Source: Adiantum capillus-veneris
Lineage: Eukaryota > Streptophyta > Polypodiopsida > Polypodiales > Pteridaceae
DNA length: 64,000 bases
NCBI GenBank assembly: GCA_014529385.2
Contig: CM043958.1
Location: forward strand, 92,534,435 to 92,598,434
Direction: 5' to 3'
Below, one piece after another: positions 53,142 to 63,535 of this stretch; position 1 is the first letter of the stretch, and every line of letters begins with the position of its first letter. The notes under the pieces are model-generated. The model saw only the letters and a program-made list of their open reading frames with translations. It was not told the origin of the DNA and ran no database searches. Made by a program: the position numbers and the translations under genes.

Positions 53142-55414
53142 TGAAATGAAATGAACTGTTATATTAGCGTCTTCAAAAGGCCAAAGTGACCTATGAGACC
53201 AAAAAGTTACAATGTGGTGGATCTGATACAAAGTCAAAGTAACAAAACTAACAACATTACAAAACAAAAGAAAAAAATACTATGGGATCCTAGACTGGTC
53301 GATGTGAACTAAGCAAAATGGGCAGCTGGCCACGATAGCTAAATCACAGGAGATCTAGCATCGGGCGCTGGCGGATCTCAGCAATCTCTTCCATGGTCAG
53401 TAGTCTGACTAGGCGTCATGCATGCGTGGCCAGAGTGCTCTGAATCTTCTGATGTAGCCTCCGTCGATGCAGTGTAGTCCTCCGCAGTCATGGGCGCCTG
53501 GATTTCCCAAGCTCACTCGCTCGATTGATCAGTGTGCCTCTGGTGTGAGACGAAAGTGAGCTCTGCTATGGTAGTAGCTCCTGCTGTTGTCCAATGTCTG
53601 CTCTAAAGAAATCTGTGATCCGTCTCTGAGACTGGCTAGCCTCTCCACTCATCAAGCTATCTCTGTGTCTGCGCAGCTTGAGCAAGAACAAACCCAAGCA
53701 TCTTTGATCCTCATATCCCATGACTCTGGAGAGAGGTCCAAAACCCTCTCTGAACAAGCAATGGAAGCGGCCTCGTATCTCATAGTAGACGGGGCAGCGG
53801 CATGTGTAGTGCAACTCTATCTCAGGCTCCATATCACACGAGGGGCAAGTCCTGGCCTCTCCTGGTACTCCGTTGTATCTCCCAATCTCAATCCGCAGCT
53901 GGTGAGAAGATGTGCGTAACTGGCCAATAGCACATCGTATCCCATGACACAAGTGGGTGTCCATGTATCTGGGTCTTGTCACAAAACCATCCTCCGTAAG
54001 CTGAGGAAGATGCTCTCTGTAGAAAGCCATCTTCCTGCCCAGCTCCTGCGCCGCCTGTATCCATGTCCTCCTGGTGTCTAGCTGGGTCAGGTCTTGGCGG
54101 ATGAGCCTAGTGATCTCGAACTGTGTAAGAGTGAGACATGGAGCATCCAATGAGACTGGAAGGGTGGCAACCTGTCTATGCTGAACCCATGCGCCTGAAA
54201 CCATGATGTCATCTCCCCATACCAGCATGTTGTATCTCCCTGCATGGCTAACTGTCGAGAGGACTCAAGTGCAATGCGAGCATATCTGTCTCTAGGAAGT
54301 TCCCACATGCGGTGTATGAAGGAGACTGATCTGGTGAGCGCCTCAACCACTAGCTTTGCTCAGATAATGGCATGTGGTACTCATGCCTTGGCTCTAATGA
54401 GCTGCGAGATCATAGAGACGAGAGGTTTCTCCATGCTCCTCCAGCCATCAGTGTGACCCGACCCCCCGTGATGATCCAATGAAGGTCCCCATATCTCAGC
54501 TCCATAGAGCAATGCAGAAGCCAACAAGGTGTCAAAGAGCCAGAGCTTCGTCCGAGGCTCCTGAAACTGAACCTGTGAACACATCCTCTCCAATTTACTC
54601 AATGCTGCACGGGCTCTAGTCAATCTGGTCTCTGCTGCTCTCCTGAGTGAGAATGCCGGTCCGCTAAAAACCACTCCAAGGTAAGTGTAAGCATCTGTGT
54701 ACTCCACAGTCTCCTGGCCATATGTAAATGTAGGTGCTGACCTCCTGATCCACTGTGGGGTGGTATTAAACACCATAACTTTGGTTTTACCAAGGTTGAC
54801 AGACAAATCACTTTCATGGGCAAACCTATGCAAAGCATCCAAGTGACGTTGCATCCCCTCCGGAGATTCGGAGATCAACACAATATCATCAAAATATAAC
54901 CAAAGTGGAATCCATGTCCCTGCCAGCTGTGCACCTCTATCACCATCGCTCTCAATGTAGTCAAAAACCTCATCTACATACATACCGAATAGAGTATGAG
55001 AGAGCAGGCAACCCTGCTTCACCCCAATAGTGGAGTGAACCGGTGTAGATAGTCCCTCAGGGGTGCGTGCATGCCCAACTACTGATCTGTACAATGCCAT
55101 GATCCCCCAAATGAGCTCTATGGGTACTCTCATCTCCTATAGTCTGCGCATCAATCTAGTTCTGGGTATTGTGTGCTTTGCGGAAGTCCACATAGCTACA
55201 ATAGATCCGTCTCCCATGAGATCTGCCCTCCTCCATGATGGCCCAGAGTGTCAAGATATGGTCAAGAGTAGAGAAGCCTCTCCTGAATCCTGCCTGCCCG
55301 TCTGCACGTATTCCTTCCCCCTCTGCCCATCTACTCAACTGCTGCTCAAGAATGGATGCATACAACCGTGCCACTGTGTGTCCAATCATGGTAGTGCAAT
55401 AATTCCCAGGCTCC
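53138..55414 (-). mobile_element. TC-LINE copy D, 3' portion (RT to tail), split by a chromovirus
   Basis: This is the downstream half of a LINE whose upstream half lies at 63536-64000. It begins at 55414 with GGAGCCTGGGAATTATTGC, encoding EPGNY; the upstream half ends with the same GGAGC. It carries RT from EPGNYCTTMIGH to the C-terminal zinc motif and the family 3' UTR (53240-53138). Confidence 0.88.
53330..55414 (-). pseudogene. TC-LINE copy D: reverse transcriptase and C-terminus
   Basis: Frames: 55156-55414 (EPGNYCTTMIGHTVARLYAS, CSYVDFRKA with a small deletion and frameshift inside motif A); 54381-55133 (IELIWGIMALYRSVVG, GVKQGCLLSHTLFGMYVDE, LWLYFDDIVLIS with YFDD in motif C, AYTYLGVVFSGPAF); 54087-54350; and 53566-54228 (zinc motif CPSCDMEPEIELHYTC, EIRGRFHCLFREGFG). 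It is close to copies A and E. The motif A deletion and later stops make it inactive. Confidence 0.82.
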
Positions 55415-55799
55415 TGAAACGAACGCAGAGGGAGGATCTCCCGGCTACACAGACCACCTACAGATACACGTCGGACGAACCACCCGACCATAGCCACCAT
55501 CCGGCAGCTCCCCTGTGCCTGGGCCAGCGTCCGAGGACGTAGGCATGCACCTGTAAGACCAAGCGTCCCATACCACCCGGCCTCACCTCCTCGAGGTGAC
55601 CTCGCGCACTCCTAGCCTCGCGGGCTAACCACAGGCACTCTGCCAATGGGGGTCGATAACTGCAAATGAGGCCTTGGCCTCCCTTTTATAGTAATGGCCG
55701 GCCACACTGAACGGGTTCACACTACGTCTGCCCGGACACTGGACGCCCAACCAGACGGCATCTGGGCTAGATCCCCTCTCTTGTGAGCGGGACATAACA
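55415..55799 (-). repeat. 3' LTR of the chromovirus (385 bp)
   Basis: In element orientation it runs from TGTTATGTCCCGCTC to CTGCGTTCGTTTCA. A TATA box (TATAAAAGGG) lies at 55681-55690. It is about 385 bp against 371 bp for the 5' LTR; the difference includes an extra CACTGAACGGGT-type segment near 55706. The polypurine tract AAGGGGGGAAGTA lies just inside at 55800-55812. Confidence 0.9.
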
Positions 55800-55812
55800 T
55801 ACTTCCCCCCTT
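55800..55812 (-). other. Polypurine tract of the chromovirus
   Basis: On the minus strand AAGGGGGGAAGTA abuts the 3' LTR. It serves as plus-strand DNA primer in LTR elements. Confidence 0.85.
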
Positions 55813-56290
55813 AAGAACCATTGATGTTCTCATCAATGAAGTGGGGATACTGAGCCTTCAAAGCTCTAACAGGTTCCCAAGTAGCAAACCTTTCAGATTG
55901 ACCCTTCCATTTGATTAAGTACTCGTCATAAGCCTTTTGGCGCGAATGACGGGTACGATGATCTAAAACTGCTTCTGGTTCTCGAGGAATATACTCAGTT
56001 TGTATATCTTGCCATACATTTTCCTCGATAGGCACAACAACGTCGGCTTCGCCCAATTTCACTCTAAGGCGGCTAACATGAAACACTGGATATACACTAA
56101 CATCCGAAGGAAGAGCCAGTTTGTAGGCAACTTGGCCAATTTTCTTTGTGATCAAGAATGGACCACAATATGTAGCTGAAAGCTTATAATGCTTTCCTAT
56201 TCGCATAGTCTTGGAATCCTTGGGTATCTTCAGATAGACCCATAGTCCTTGGAGATCTCTTTTGATTAGCATAAGTAGTGACTCGATCAC
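55811..56290 (-). pseudogene. Chromovirus integrase C-terminus with chromodomain
   Basis: An open frame of 159 codons has KLSATYCGPFLITKKIGQVA, YPVFHVSRLRVKLGEA, and near its end YLIKWKGQSERFATWEPVRA, a chromodomain. In chromoviruses this domain guides integration to histone-marked chromatin. The frame ends naturally at 55811, just inside the polypurine tract. It overlaps out of frame with the preceding fragment. Confidence 0.85.
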
Positions 56291-57078
56291 GAGCCGTTCT
56301 TATACTATCCTTAGCCAATTCGAGCATTTCTTGCATGTCATACAAGAAATCACGAGCTTTGCATTCCTTGACTTTCTCTAAGCCAATAGCAATTGGGGAT
56401 TTAGGCTCAAATCCATACATCAGCATGAACTGGCTAAATCCAGTAGCAGAATTGCTTGCTACTATTATAGGCAAACTCTAACTACGGAAGATACCTTTCC
56501 CAATCAGATTACCTATGAGAGATATAGGCTCTCAACATGTCCTCTAGCGTTTGATTCATCCTCTCAGTTTGTCCGTCGGACTAAGAATGGTCAGAAGACG
56601 ACATACTCAACTTCGTCTGAAGATGAGCAAACACATCTCGCCAAAATCGGCTAGTGAACTTAGTATCTCGATCATTGACAATATCTTCTGGCAAACCATA
56701 CAGCTTATAAAGCTGACCGACAAATAAAAATGCCAACTCATGGCTTTTTACTGTCGACTTTGTTGGTATAAACTTCGCCATTTTTGTGAGTCTATCGACC
56801 ACAACCCGAATAGCGTCATTGTCCCGACTAGTATTTGGCAAACCAACGATGAAGTCCATGGAAACACTCTACCACTTGGCATCTGGGATTTCCAATGGAT
56901 GTAGCAGGCCAACTTTTCTAAGACGCTCTGCCTTATTGACCTGACACTGAGCGCATCTCTTCACATAGCTCTCTATGTAAGAGCGCATCCTTGGCCAATA
57001 GAAATATCGCTTGACCAAAGCCAAAGTTCTCTGGATGCCTGGGTGCCCAGCGCTAGGAACATCGTGGCATTCGCACAA
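56184..57078 (-). pseudogene. Chromovirus integrase: zinc-binding and catalytic domains
   Basis: The zinc region has CHDVPSAGHPGIQRT and CAQCQVNKAERL (HHCC). The core has MDFIVGLPNTSRDND, VVVDRLTKMAKFIPT (first Asp) and PEDIVNDRDTKFTSRFW (second Asp). SDGQTERMNQTLEDMLRAYI holds the catalytic Glu in the sequence after 56581. Stops near 56866, 56581 and 56505, and a frameshift near 56290, break it. Confidence 0.85.
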
Positions 57079-57118
57079 AATCCTTTGTCAAATCTCATCG
57101 ATTTCCGGCACGCAGACT

Positions 57119-57838
57119 TTACCATTTCTGAACAATAGGTCCACCTCTAATGGAATATTGTCGTTGTCTCGTCTCTCCAGCATGACTCACTTGGGTCTCC
57201 GGACCACCCAAGCCTATATGCGAGTCATGCCCCGCTTCGACCTCATTCCATATTCTGCCAAAATGGCCATCAGAACGACATAGCCCTCGGAGAGAGAGAT
57301 AGAAATCCGTCGCGATTTCAGCCATAGACAAGGCATTGACCTCAGGAATCCTACTGAGCGCATCGGCAACTCGATTGCCGGATCCTTTTCTATAACAGAT
57401 CTCATAGTCAAACTCTTGCATAAGCTCAACCCATCTAGCCTTCCGGCCTCTGAGATCACCCTGATCACAGATATAGCGCAAGGAGTGATGATCTGTCCAT
57501 GCAACAAACGAAGAGCCATACAAGTAGTGCCGCCATTTCCTCAGGGCGTGGACTACGGCATAAAGCTCCTTCTCATATGTTGGATAACGGATCTTGGCGT
57601 CAGAAAGTTTCTTACTTTCAAACACAACAGGACGTCCATCCTAGTATAATGCCGCACTAATAGTATAATCACTAGCATCCATTTCAACCACAAACGGTTT
57701 GCTAGGATCCACAATGTGTAATATTGGCGCAGTAGTCACCAAGTGCTTTAGTGTCCGAAAGCTCTCGTCGAGACGCTCATTCCAGACAACAGGGGGATTA
57801 CCCTTACGATGAGGACTTGAAGTCTTCGGCCCTTTCAC
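57119..57838 (-). pseudogene. Chromovirus RNase H
   Basis: PSKPFVVEMDASDYTISAAL holds the first Asp; after an in-frame TAG at 57641-57643 the domain continues with YPTYEKELYAVVHALRKWRH, SFVAWTDHHSLRYI and GNRVADALSRIPE. The same frame spans the stop, so a single base change separates the two halves. Confidence 0.85.
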
Positions 57839-57846
57839 CCCTCCTT

Positions 57847-58652
57847 TTAAAAGTTGCGTAAGCAGGCAGCAACTTTAGAGTAATCCTTGATAAACTTGTG
57901 AAAGAATCCAGTAAAGCCTAAAAGGGACTTTACTTGGCGTACATTCTTCAGAATGGGCCAATTTCGCACTTTATCCAATTTTTCAGGGTCGACGCGAATT
58001 CCATCGCGAGTAATGATGTGACCCAAGTACAGAAGCTCTTTCTTAAAGAATTCACACTTACAAGCCTTAGCATAAAGCTTCTCAGTCCTCAGTACTTCGA
58101 GAACAACGCGTATATGCGCTAAGTGCTCAGGCAAACTTCGGCTGTAGATCAAGATTTCATCGAGAAATACAACAACGAAGTTGCCTAAAAATGGTCTCAA
58201 CATATCATTCATCATCTACTGAACGTAGCTGAAGCATTGGTCAAACCAAAAGGCAAGACCAAAAATTCGTAGTGACCATAACGCGTATGGAAGCCTGTAT
58301 TAGGAATATCTTCCAGTTTGATCCGTATCTGATGATAGCCTGATCGCAGGTCTATCTTCGTAAAATACAACGCTCCATGGAGCGGATCTATCAGATCGTC
58401 CATGCGAGGGAGTGGATACTTGTTCATGACAGTGAGCTTATTCAGCCCCTTGTAATCCACGCAGAAGCGCATAGTGTTATCCTTCTTTCGAGAAAGTAAC
58501 ATTGGCGCTCCCCACGGGGATTTACTTGGCCGAACAAAACCCCTGTCGAGATAATCTTTCAGTTGCCCGCTGAATTTCGTCCTCCTCGGTTTTACTAAAC
58601 CGATAGGGTTGCTTTGAGAAGGGCTGACTACCAACCACCAACTAAATGCCAT
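57847..58652 (-). pseudogene. Chromovirus reverse transcriptase with altered YxDD motif
   Basis: Motifs: [63 protein letters not shown]; after a frame break come VVVFLDEILIYSRS, YLGHIITRDGIRVDPEK and SLLGFTGFFHKFIKDYS. The catalytic motif is FLDE (Glu codon at 58156-58158) where FLDD is expected, so the second catalytic Asp is changed. The frame also shifts near 58215. Confidence 0.88.
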
Positions 58653-59340
58653 GATCTACTCCTCTCGAAGGCAACAAGCCAGGAGGTAGATCATCAGGAA
58701 GAACATCCTTGAAATCAATCATGATTTCTCGGATAAGGTTGGATTCGTCAGAATCCCCAAGTTCAACAGAGGAACATGAAACATTTTTATGAAATTCAGT
58801 GACAGAGGTACCAAGCACTAATGAATCAAACCAAGCAGATGGTACACATTGATAAAAGTCAACATCAGAAGACTTGATTTCTTTATACATTTCCAAAGCA
58901 ATAACAACTAGTATTGCAAAACCATTTTTTACAGACTTCTGATTACAAAGCGACACAGATACATGAGGCATGTTTTGCTTAACAAAAACAAGAGAGTGAT
59001 GTACATAGTCTATATACAATGAGTCTTGTTTATCATAAAACCACGGAATCCCTAATATGACATCTGCTCTGTCCAAGCGCATGATGTGGAAATCCAAGTT
59101 CTCTTTGTAGTCAGCCAACTCGAGCGACAAGTCTGGAACCATCTAATTCCATACATCCGTATCCACGCCACGAGCCATCTTCACGCGATACTCATGGTCA
59201 CTGTCCCGCGTCCGCCGGCTCAGTTTCTGCACCAATTTTGCATCCACAAAATTGTGTGAGCTTCCATTATCAAGGAGTACGATCACATCGTGACCATTGA
59301 TCTTCCCGGGGAAACGGAGAAGATCGTGCTTACCAAACAC
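58642..59340 (-). pseudogene. Chromovirus protease and linker
   Basis: The frame 59340-59143 has INGHDVIVLLDNGSSHNFVD; DNGS replaces the usual retropepsin D-S/T-G active site. After an in-frame TAG at 59143-59145, the frame 59142-58642 continues with LDFHIMRLDRADVILGIPWF, typical of the protease end in chromoviruses, and a linker to RT. Confidence 0.8.
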
Positions 59341-59460
59341 TTTGGTGCTAAAAGTACAATTAGTGCATGAACTATGCGCTAAATGATGGATTTCAACTTG
59401 AACAACATCAGAGTTACCTGAGATCTCGTGAATTTGAACCGAAGGACGACCTTGCGGTTT

Positions 59461-59526
59461 CTATGTCTTCTTCTTCTTGGGCAATCCTTGATTTGGTGAC
59501 CCGTCTGGCCACATTCGAAGCAAGCC
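59461..59526 (-). pseudogene. Chromovirus Gag zinc knuckle
   Basis: Encodes ACFECGQTGHQIKDCPRRRR, a C-x2-C-x4-H-x4-C knuckle that binds element RNA, followed by a stop. Confidence 0.85.
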
Positions 59527-59673
59527 CCCTTCTTCACTGCATCAGCAACTGAAGCATTTCTGGCTTTCTTCTTCTCCTGAGAAGATCTCGGCAGTGATTT
59601 GGACTTATGCTAGAATCGGGGTCGCTTCCTCGAAGCACCCTCACCGGATTTATGGTTAGCAGTTCTTTTCTTC

Positions 59674-60408
59674 TCATAATTTGCTCCATTTTATCAAATG
59701 GAACGTATTGGCCTTTGCCACTGCATCCTCGACATCAGTCGGGGCTTTATCTTTAATTAAGGCCCAACGGTAGTCTTCATGCAATCCCAACAAATACATG
59801 TGCACAGCGTGCGTAGAATCCACCTTACAGAAGGTGAGCGCCTCTTTGAAAGCTGTCATATACTTATCAAAAGACAGAGTTTTCATCGAAAGAATTTGGC
59901 ATAAGCTTTCAAAGGGTCCATTTTAGCGAAATCCCTCTTGAATTTCACACAAAAGTTAGTCCCACGTCGTAGGCTTCTCTGTCATGTCGCGCCACCAGGT
60001 AAGCGCCTTACTGCGCAGATAGAGAGAAATCATCTGAATCCTCCGTTCATCATGCTCCCCATGAAGATCAAAATATGTGGTCCATTGATGCAGCCAATAA
60101 TTTACAGCCAGTTCCGTACACTCCTCCTCTTCACCCGAGAAATTTGTAGTTTTGTACGAAATTGTGGTAGTCGGACCACCCTGTGAACGCCCAAAAGCAG
60201 CAATCTGCGTCGCAATTGCTGGAGATGGGTTTCGCCCTCGGAAATACGCGCAGTCGTCGACTGAGCCATATTTTCGAGAGTAGAAAGTCAGGAACTGAGC
60301 CCCTACACGACCCCTTCGAGAGAGGCCAAGCGAAGGTTCGTCTGAACGTTCGCGTTTTGCTGAGCGGTAACACGATGGTTGAATCTCTGGAAAGTACTTG
60401 TAATCCAT
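59674..60408 (-). pseudogene. Chromovirus Gag (capsid-like region)
   Basis: The frame 60408-59956 ends with VNYWLHQWTTYFDLHGEHDE, RRIQMISLYLRSKALTWWRD and MTEKPTTWD, the Retrotrans_gag pattern. After stops, the frame 59886-59674 continues with LSFDKYMTAFKEALTFCKVD, AVHMYLLGLHEDYRWALI and DAVAKANTF. Upstream frames (to about 60485) are shifted pieces of the same N-terminus. Confidence 0.75.
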
Positions 60409-60771
60409 GTGTAGAGAGCATGCGTGAATGGAATTTAGATACTACTTGGCGCGTCGTCACGCTGCACATCTGAGCTGGAGGAATTCATGACGAAGTGCGT
60501 GAAAAACTCGAATTTTCACACGAAGCCGGGCCTTTACTGCACTTTCCGATCGCGAAAAGTTGAAGTTCGAGGAGCTCCATGCGTCGGCGTGAGCGTCTGG
60601 AGGCGAGCAGGTGATGGCGGGAGCTCGGGAGCACGAGCAGGTAAGAGAGAGGAGTGGTGGGAGAGAGGCAGAGAGCCAAGAACTGAATTTTGCTGTAAAA
60701 ACTAACTTTTTGTGAGTGGTTTTCTAATCGCAGGCAGAAGACACAGGTAAATCTCTCTCATTCTCTCTCTC

Positions 60772-60897
60772 TTGTTAGGTTACTTTGTTACTCTAACTTT
60801 GTATTAGATCCACCACCTTGTAACTTTCTGATCTCATAGGTCACTATGGCCTTTTGAAGACGTTAATATAACATTTCATTTCATTTCATTTCTCTCT
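60772..60897 (+). mobile_element. TC-LINE 3' tail, truncated copy in the chromovirus leader
   Basis: It starts directly after TTCTCTCTCTC (junction 60771/60772) with TTGTTAGGTTACTTTGTTAC. It ends with GACGTTAATATAACATTTC, ATTTC repeats and TCTCTC. Only 3' UTR is present. Confidence 0.8.
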
Positions 60898-60920
60898 CAG
60901 AGTTTACAGAGATTGACCAG

Positions 60921-60922
<2 letters not shown>

Positions 60923-61014
<92 letters not shown>
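60923..61014 (+). repeat. (TC)46 microsatellite immediately 5' of LINE copy E
   Basis: About 92 bases of TC; the RT coding sequence of copy E starts at the next base. Confidence 0.95.
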
Positions 61015-61016
<2 letters not shown>

Positions 61017-62619
61017 TGGGGTGAAGCAGGGCTGCCCGCTCTCTCCTACTCTATTTGGTATGTATGTGGATGAGGTTTCTGACTACATTGAGAGAGATGG
61101 TGATAGAGGTGCACAGCTGACAGGGACATGGATTCCATTATTGTTATATGCTGATGATATTGTGTTGATCTCCAACTCTCAGGAGGGGATGCAACTTCAC
61201 TTGGATGCTTTGAATAGGTTTGCTCAGGAAAGTGGTTTGTCCGTCAACCTTGGTAAAACCAAGGTCATGGTATTTTATACCACCCCACAGTGGATCAGGA
61301 GATCAGCGCCAGCATTCACATACGACCAGGAGACTGTGGAATATACAGAGGCGTACACTTACCTCGGAGTGGTTTTTAGTGGGCCAGCATTTTCATTGAG
61401 GAGGGCAGCAGACACTAGACTGACCAGAGCCCATGCAGCATTGGGTAGATTGGAAAGGATGTGTTCACAGGTTCAGTTTCAGGAGCCTCGGACGAAGCTC
61501 TGGCTCTTTGACACTCTGGTGGCTTCTGCATTGCTTTATGGAGCTGAGATTTGGGGACCTTCATTAGATCATCACGGGAGGACAGGCCGCAGTGATGGAT
61601 GGGGGGACATGGAGAAGCCTCTGGTCTCTATAATCTCGCGGCTCATTAGAGCCAAGGCCTCAGTACCACGTGCTATTGTTCGAGCAGAGCTAGCTGCCCC
61701 CCCACTAGTGGTTGAGGCACTCACTAGATCGGTCTCCTTCATACACCGCATGTGGGAACTTCCCAGAGACAGATATGCCCGCCTTGCACTTGAGTCCTCT
61801 CGACAGTTAGCCATGCAGGGAGATACAGCAAGCTGGTATGGGGAGATGACATCATGGTTTCAGGCGCATGGGTTCAGCATAGACAAATTGCCTCCCTTCC
61901 AGTACTCAATGGATGCACCCTCTCTGACTCTTACACAGTCCGAGATCACCGGGCTCATCCGCCAGGACTTGACTCAGCTAGACACCAGGAGGACATGGAT
62001 ACAACCAGCACAGGAGCTGGGCACGAAGATGGCTTTCTACAAAGACCATCTCCTCCAGCTTACGGTTAATGGTTTTGTGACGAGGCCCAGATACATGGAC
62101 ACCCACTTGTCTCATGGGATACGATGCGCTATCGGCCAGATACGTACATCTTCACACCAGCTACGGATCGAGACTGGGAGATACATCGGAGTACCAGCAG
62201 AGGCTAGGACATGCCCCCTGTGTGACATCGAGCCTGAGACAGAGTTGCACTACACATGCCACTGCCCCGTCTACTAAGAGATACGAGGCCGCTTCCATTG
62301 CTTGTTCAGAGAGGGCTTTGGACCATTCTCCAGAGTCATGCAATACGAGGATCAGAGATGCTTGGGTTTGTTTTTGCTCGAGCTACGCAGACACAGAGAG
62401 AGCCTGATGAGAGGAGAGGCTAGCCAGTCCCAGAGACAGATCGCAGATTTCTTTAGAGCTACCACTGGACACCCGGAGGAGTTACTACCACAGCAGAGCT
62501 CGTCGCCTCACACCAGAGGCACACTGATCGACCGAGCGACTGAGCTGGGAAGATCCAGACGCCCACGACTGCGGAGGACTACACAGCATCGGCGGAGGCT
62601 GCATCAGAGGATTCCATAG
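61015..62619 (+). pseudogene. TC-LINE copy E: RT C-terminal two thirds
   Basis: One frame, open except for TAA at 62275-62277 (copy A has TAC at the equivalent place). It contains LLLYADDIVLISNSQEGMQ (YADD), GLSVNLGKTKVMVFYTT, AYTYLGVVFSGPAF, a long conserved C-terminal region and CPLCDIEPETELHYTCHCP (C2HC). After the stop it continues with EIRGRFHCLFREGFGPFS to a stop at 62619. This is the best-preserved RT in the window, but it lacks motif A and the endonuclease. An apparent N-terminal Ser-Leu repeat is translated microsatellite, not protein. Confidence 0.85.
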
Positions 62620-62753
62620 TATTTTATTGTGACATTTGGCATTTCATTTTTGTCATACTCTGACTTTGTAACAGATCCACCACATTGTAACTTCTGGTCT
62701 CATAGGTCACTTTGGCCTTTTGAAGACGTTAATATAACATTTCATTTCATTTC

Positions 62754-62756
<3 letters not shown>
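61015..62756 (+). mobile_element. TC-LINE copy E, 5'-truncated in RT
   Basis: Begins at RT motif B (IGVKQGCPLSPTLFGMYVDE) right after (TC)n. It ends with the family 3' UTR, ATTTC repeats and another (TC)n (62757-62814). It sits, in the opposite orientation, inside the leader of the chromovirus, so it is younger than that element. Confidence 0.88.

Positions 62757-62814
<58 letters not shown>
62757..62814 (+). repeat. (TC)29 at 3' end of LINE copy E
   Basis: About 58 bases of TC directly follow the ATTTC repeats. Chromovirus leader sequence resumes with TATGCTTCGCAGAG. Confidence 0.95.
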
Positions 62815-62815
<1 letters not shown>

Positions 62816-63147
62816 GCTTCGCAGAGAGAAGGAGATTACAGAGAGGGTTTTTTTTTGAAAAAAAACATATCGTATGCTGAATTCAATCCGAAATCAGCAA
62901 TTAATAAGTAATATACTGATTTTCATCGAAAACCAGTAAAATCAATGAGTAACCCTCCAATTTCACCCGCCGATTTACTGATTTTTATCAAAAATCAGCA
63001 ACCTAGTATCAATTTACACCTGCAAACATACTCATGAGAAGAAAATAGTCAATTAAACAATTTATCATCGAAAATTGCATGAAATACAGACTATCCGACT
63101 TAAATCAGTTCGTAGGTGTGCACACAGTCCTTCATGCAGCCAAGCCG

Positions 63148-63159
63148 ACTCTAATACCA
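63148..63159 (-). other. Primer binding site of the chromovirus
   Basis: On the minus strand TGGTATTAGAGT directly follows the 5' LTR end. It matches the initiator-tRNA site TGGTATCAGAGC with two changes. Confidence 0.85.
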
Positions 63160-63530
63160 TGTAACGAACGCAGAAGGAGGATCTCCCGGCTACACAAACC
63201 GCCTACAAATACGCGTCGGACGAACCACCCGGCCATAGCCACCGTCCGACAGCTCCCCCGTGCTAGGGCCAACGTCCGAGGACGTAGGCGTGCACCTGTA
63301 AGACCGAGCGTCCCATACCACCCAGCCTCACCTCCTCGAGGTGACCTCGCGCACTCCTAGCCTCTGGGCTAACCACTGGCACTCTGCCAGTGGAAGTCGA
63401 TAATTGCAAATGAGGCCTTGGCCTCCCTTTTATAATAATGGCTGGCTTCACACTACGTCCGCCCGGACACTAGACGCCCATCCCGACGGCATCTGAGCTA
63501 GATCCCCTCTCTTGTGAGCGGGACATAACA
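63160..63530 (-). repeat. 5' LTR of the chromovirus (371 bp)
   Basis: In element orientation it begins TGTTATGTCCCGCTC and ends CTGCGTTCGTTACA. The TATA box TATAAAAGGG lies at 63425-63434. By eye it differs from the 3' LTR at many scattered bases plus one larger indel, so the insertion is not recent. Confidence 0.9.
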
Positions 63531-63535
63531 GCTCC

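Larger units (their letters stand above)
55415..63530 (-). mobile_element. Ty3/gypsy chromovirus, complete outline, with nested LINEs
   Basis: Bounded by 5-bp target duplications GCTCC (plus strand; 55410-55414 and 63531-63535). LTRs lie at 55415-55799 and 63160-63530, both TG..CA. In element orientation the order is 5' LTR, primer site, leader (interrupted by TC-LINEs), gag, protease, RT, RNase H, integrase, chromodomain, polypurine tract, 3' LTR, typical of plant chromoviruses. It is inserted in the TC-LINE copy D. Coding frames carry several stops, and the RT active-site motif is altered. Confidence 0.92.
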
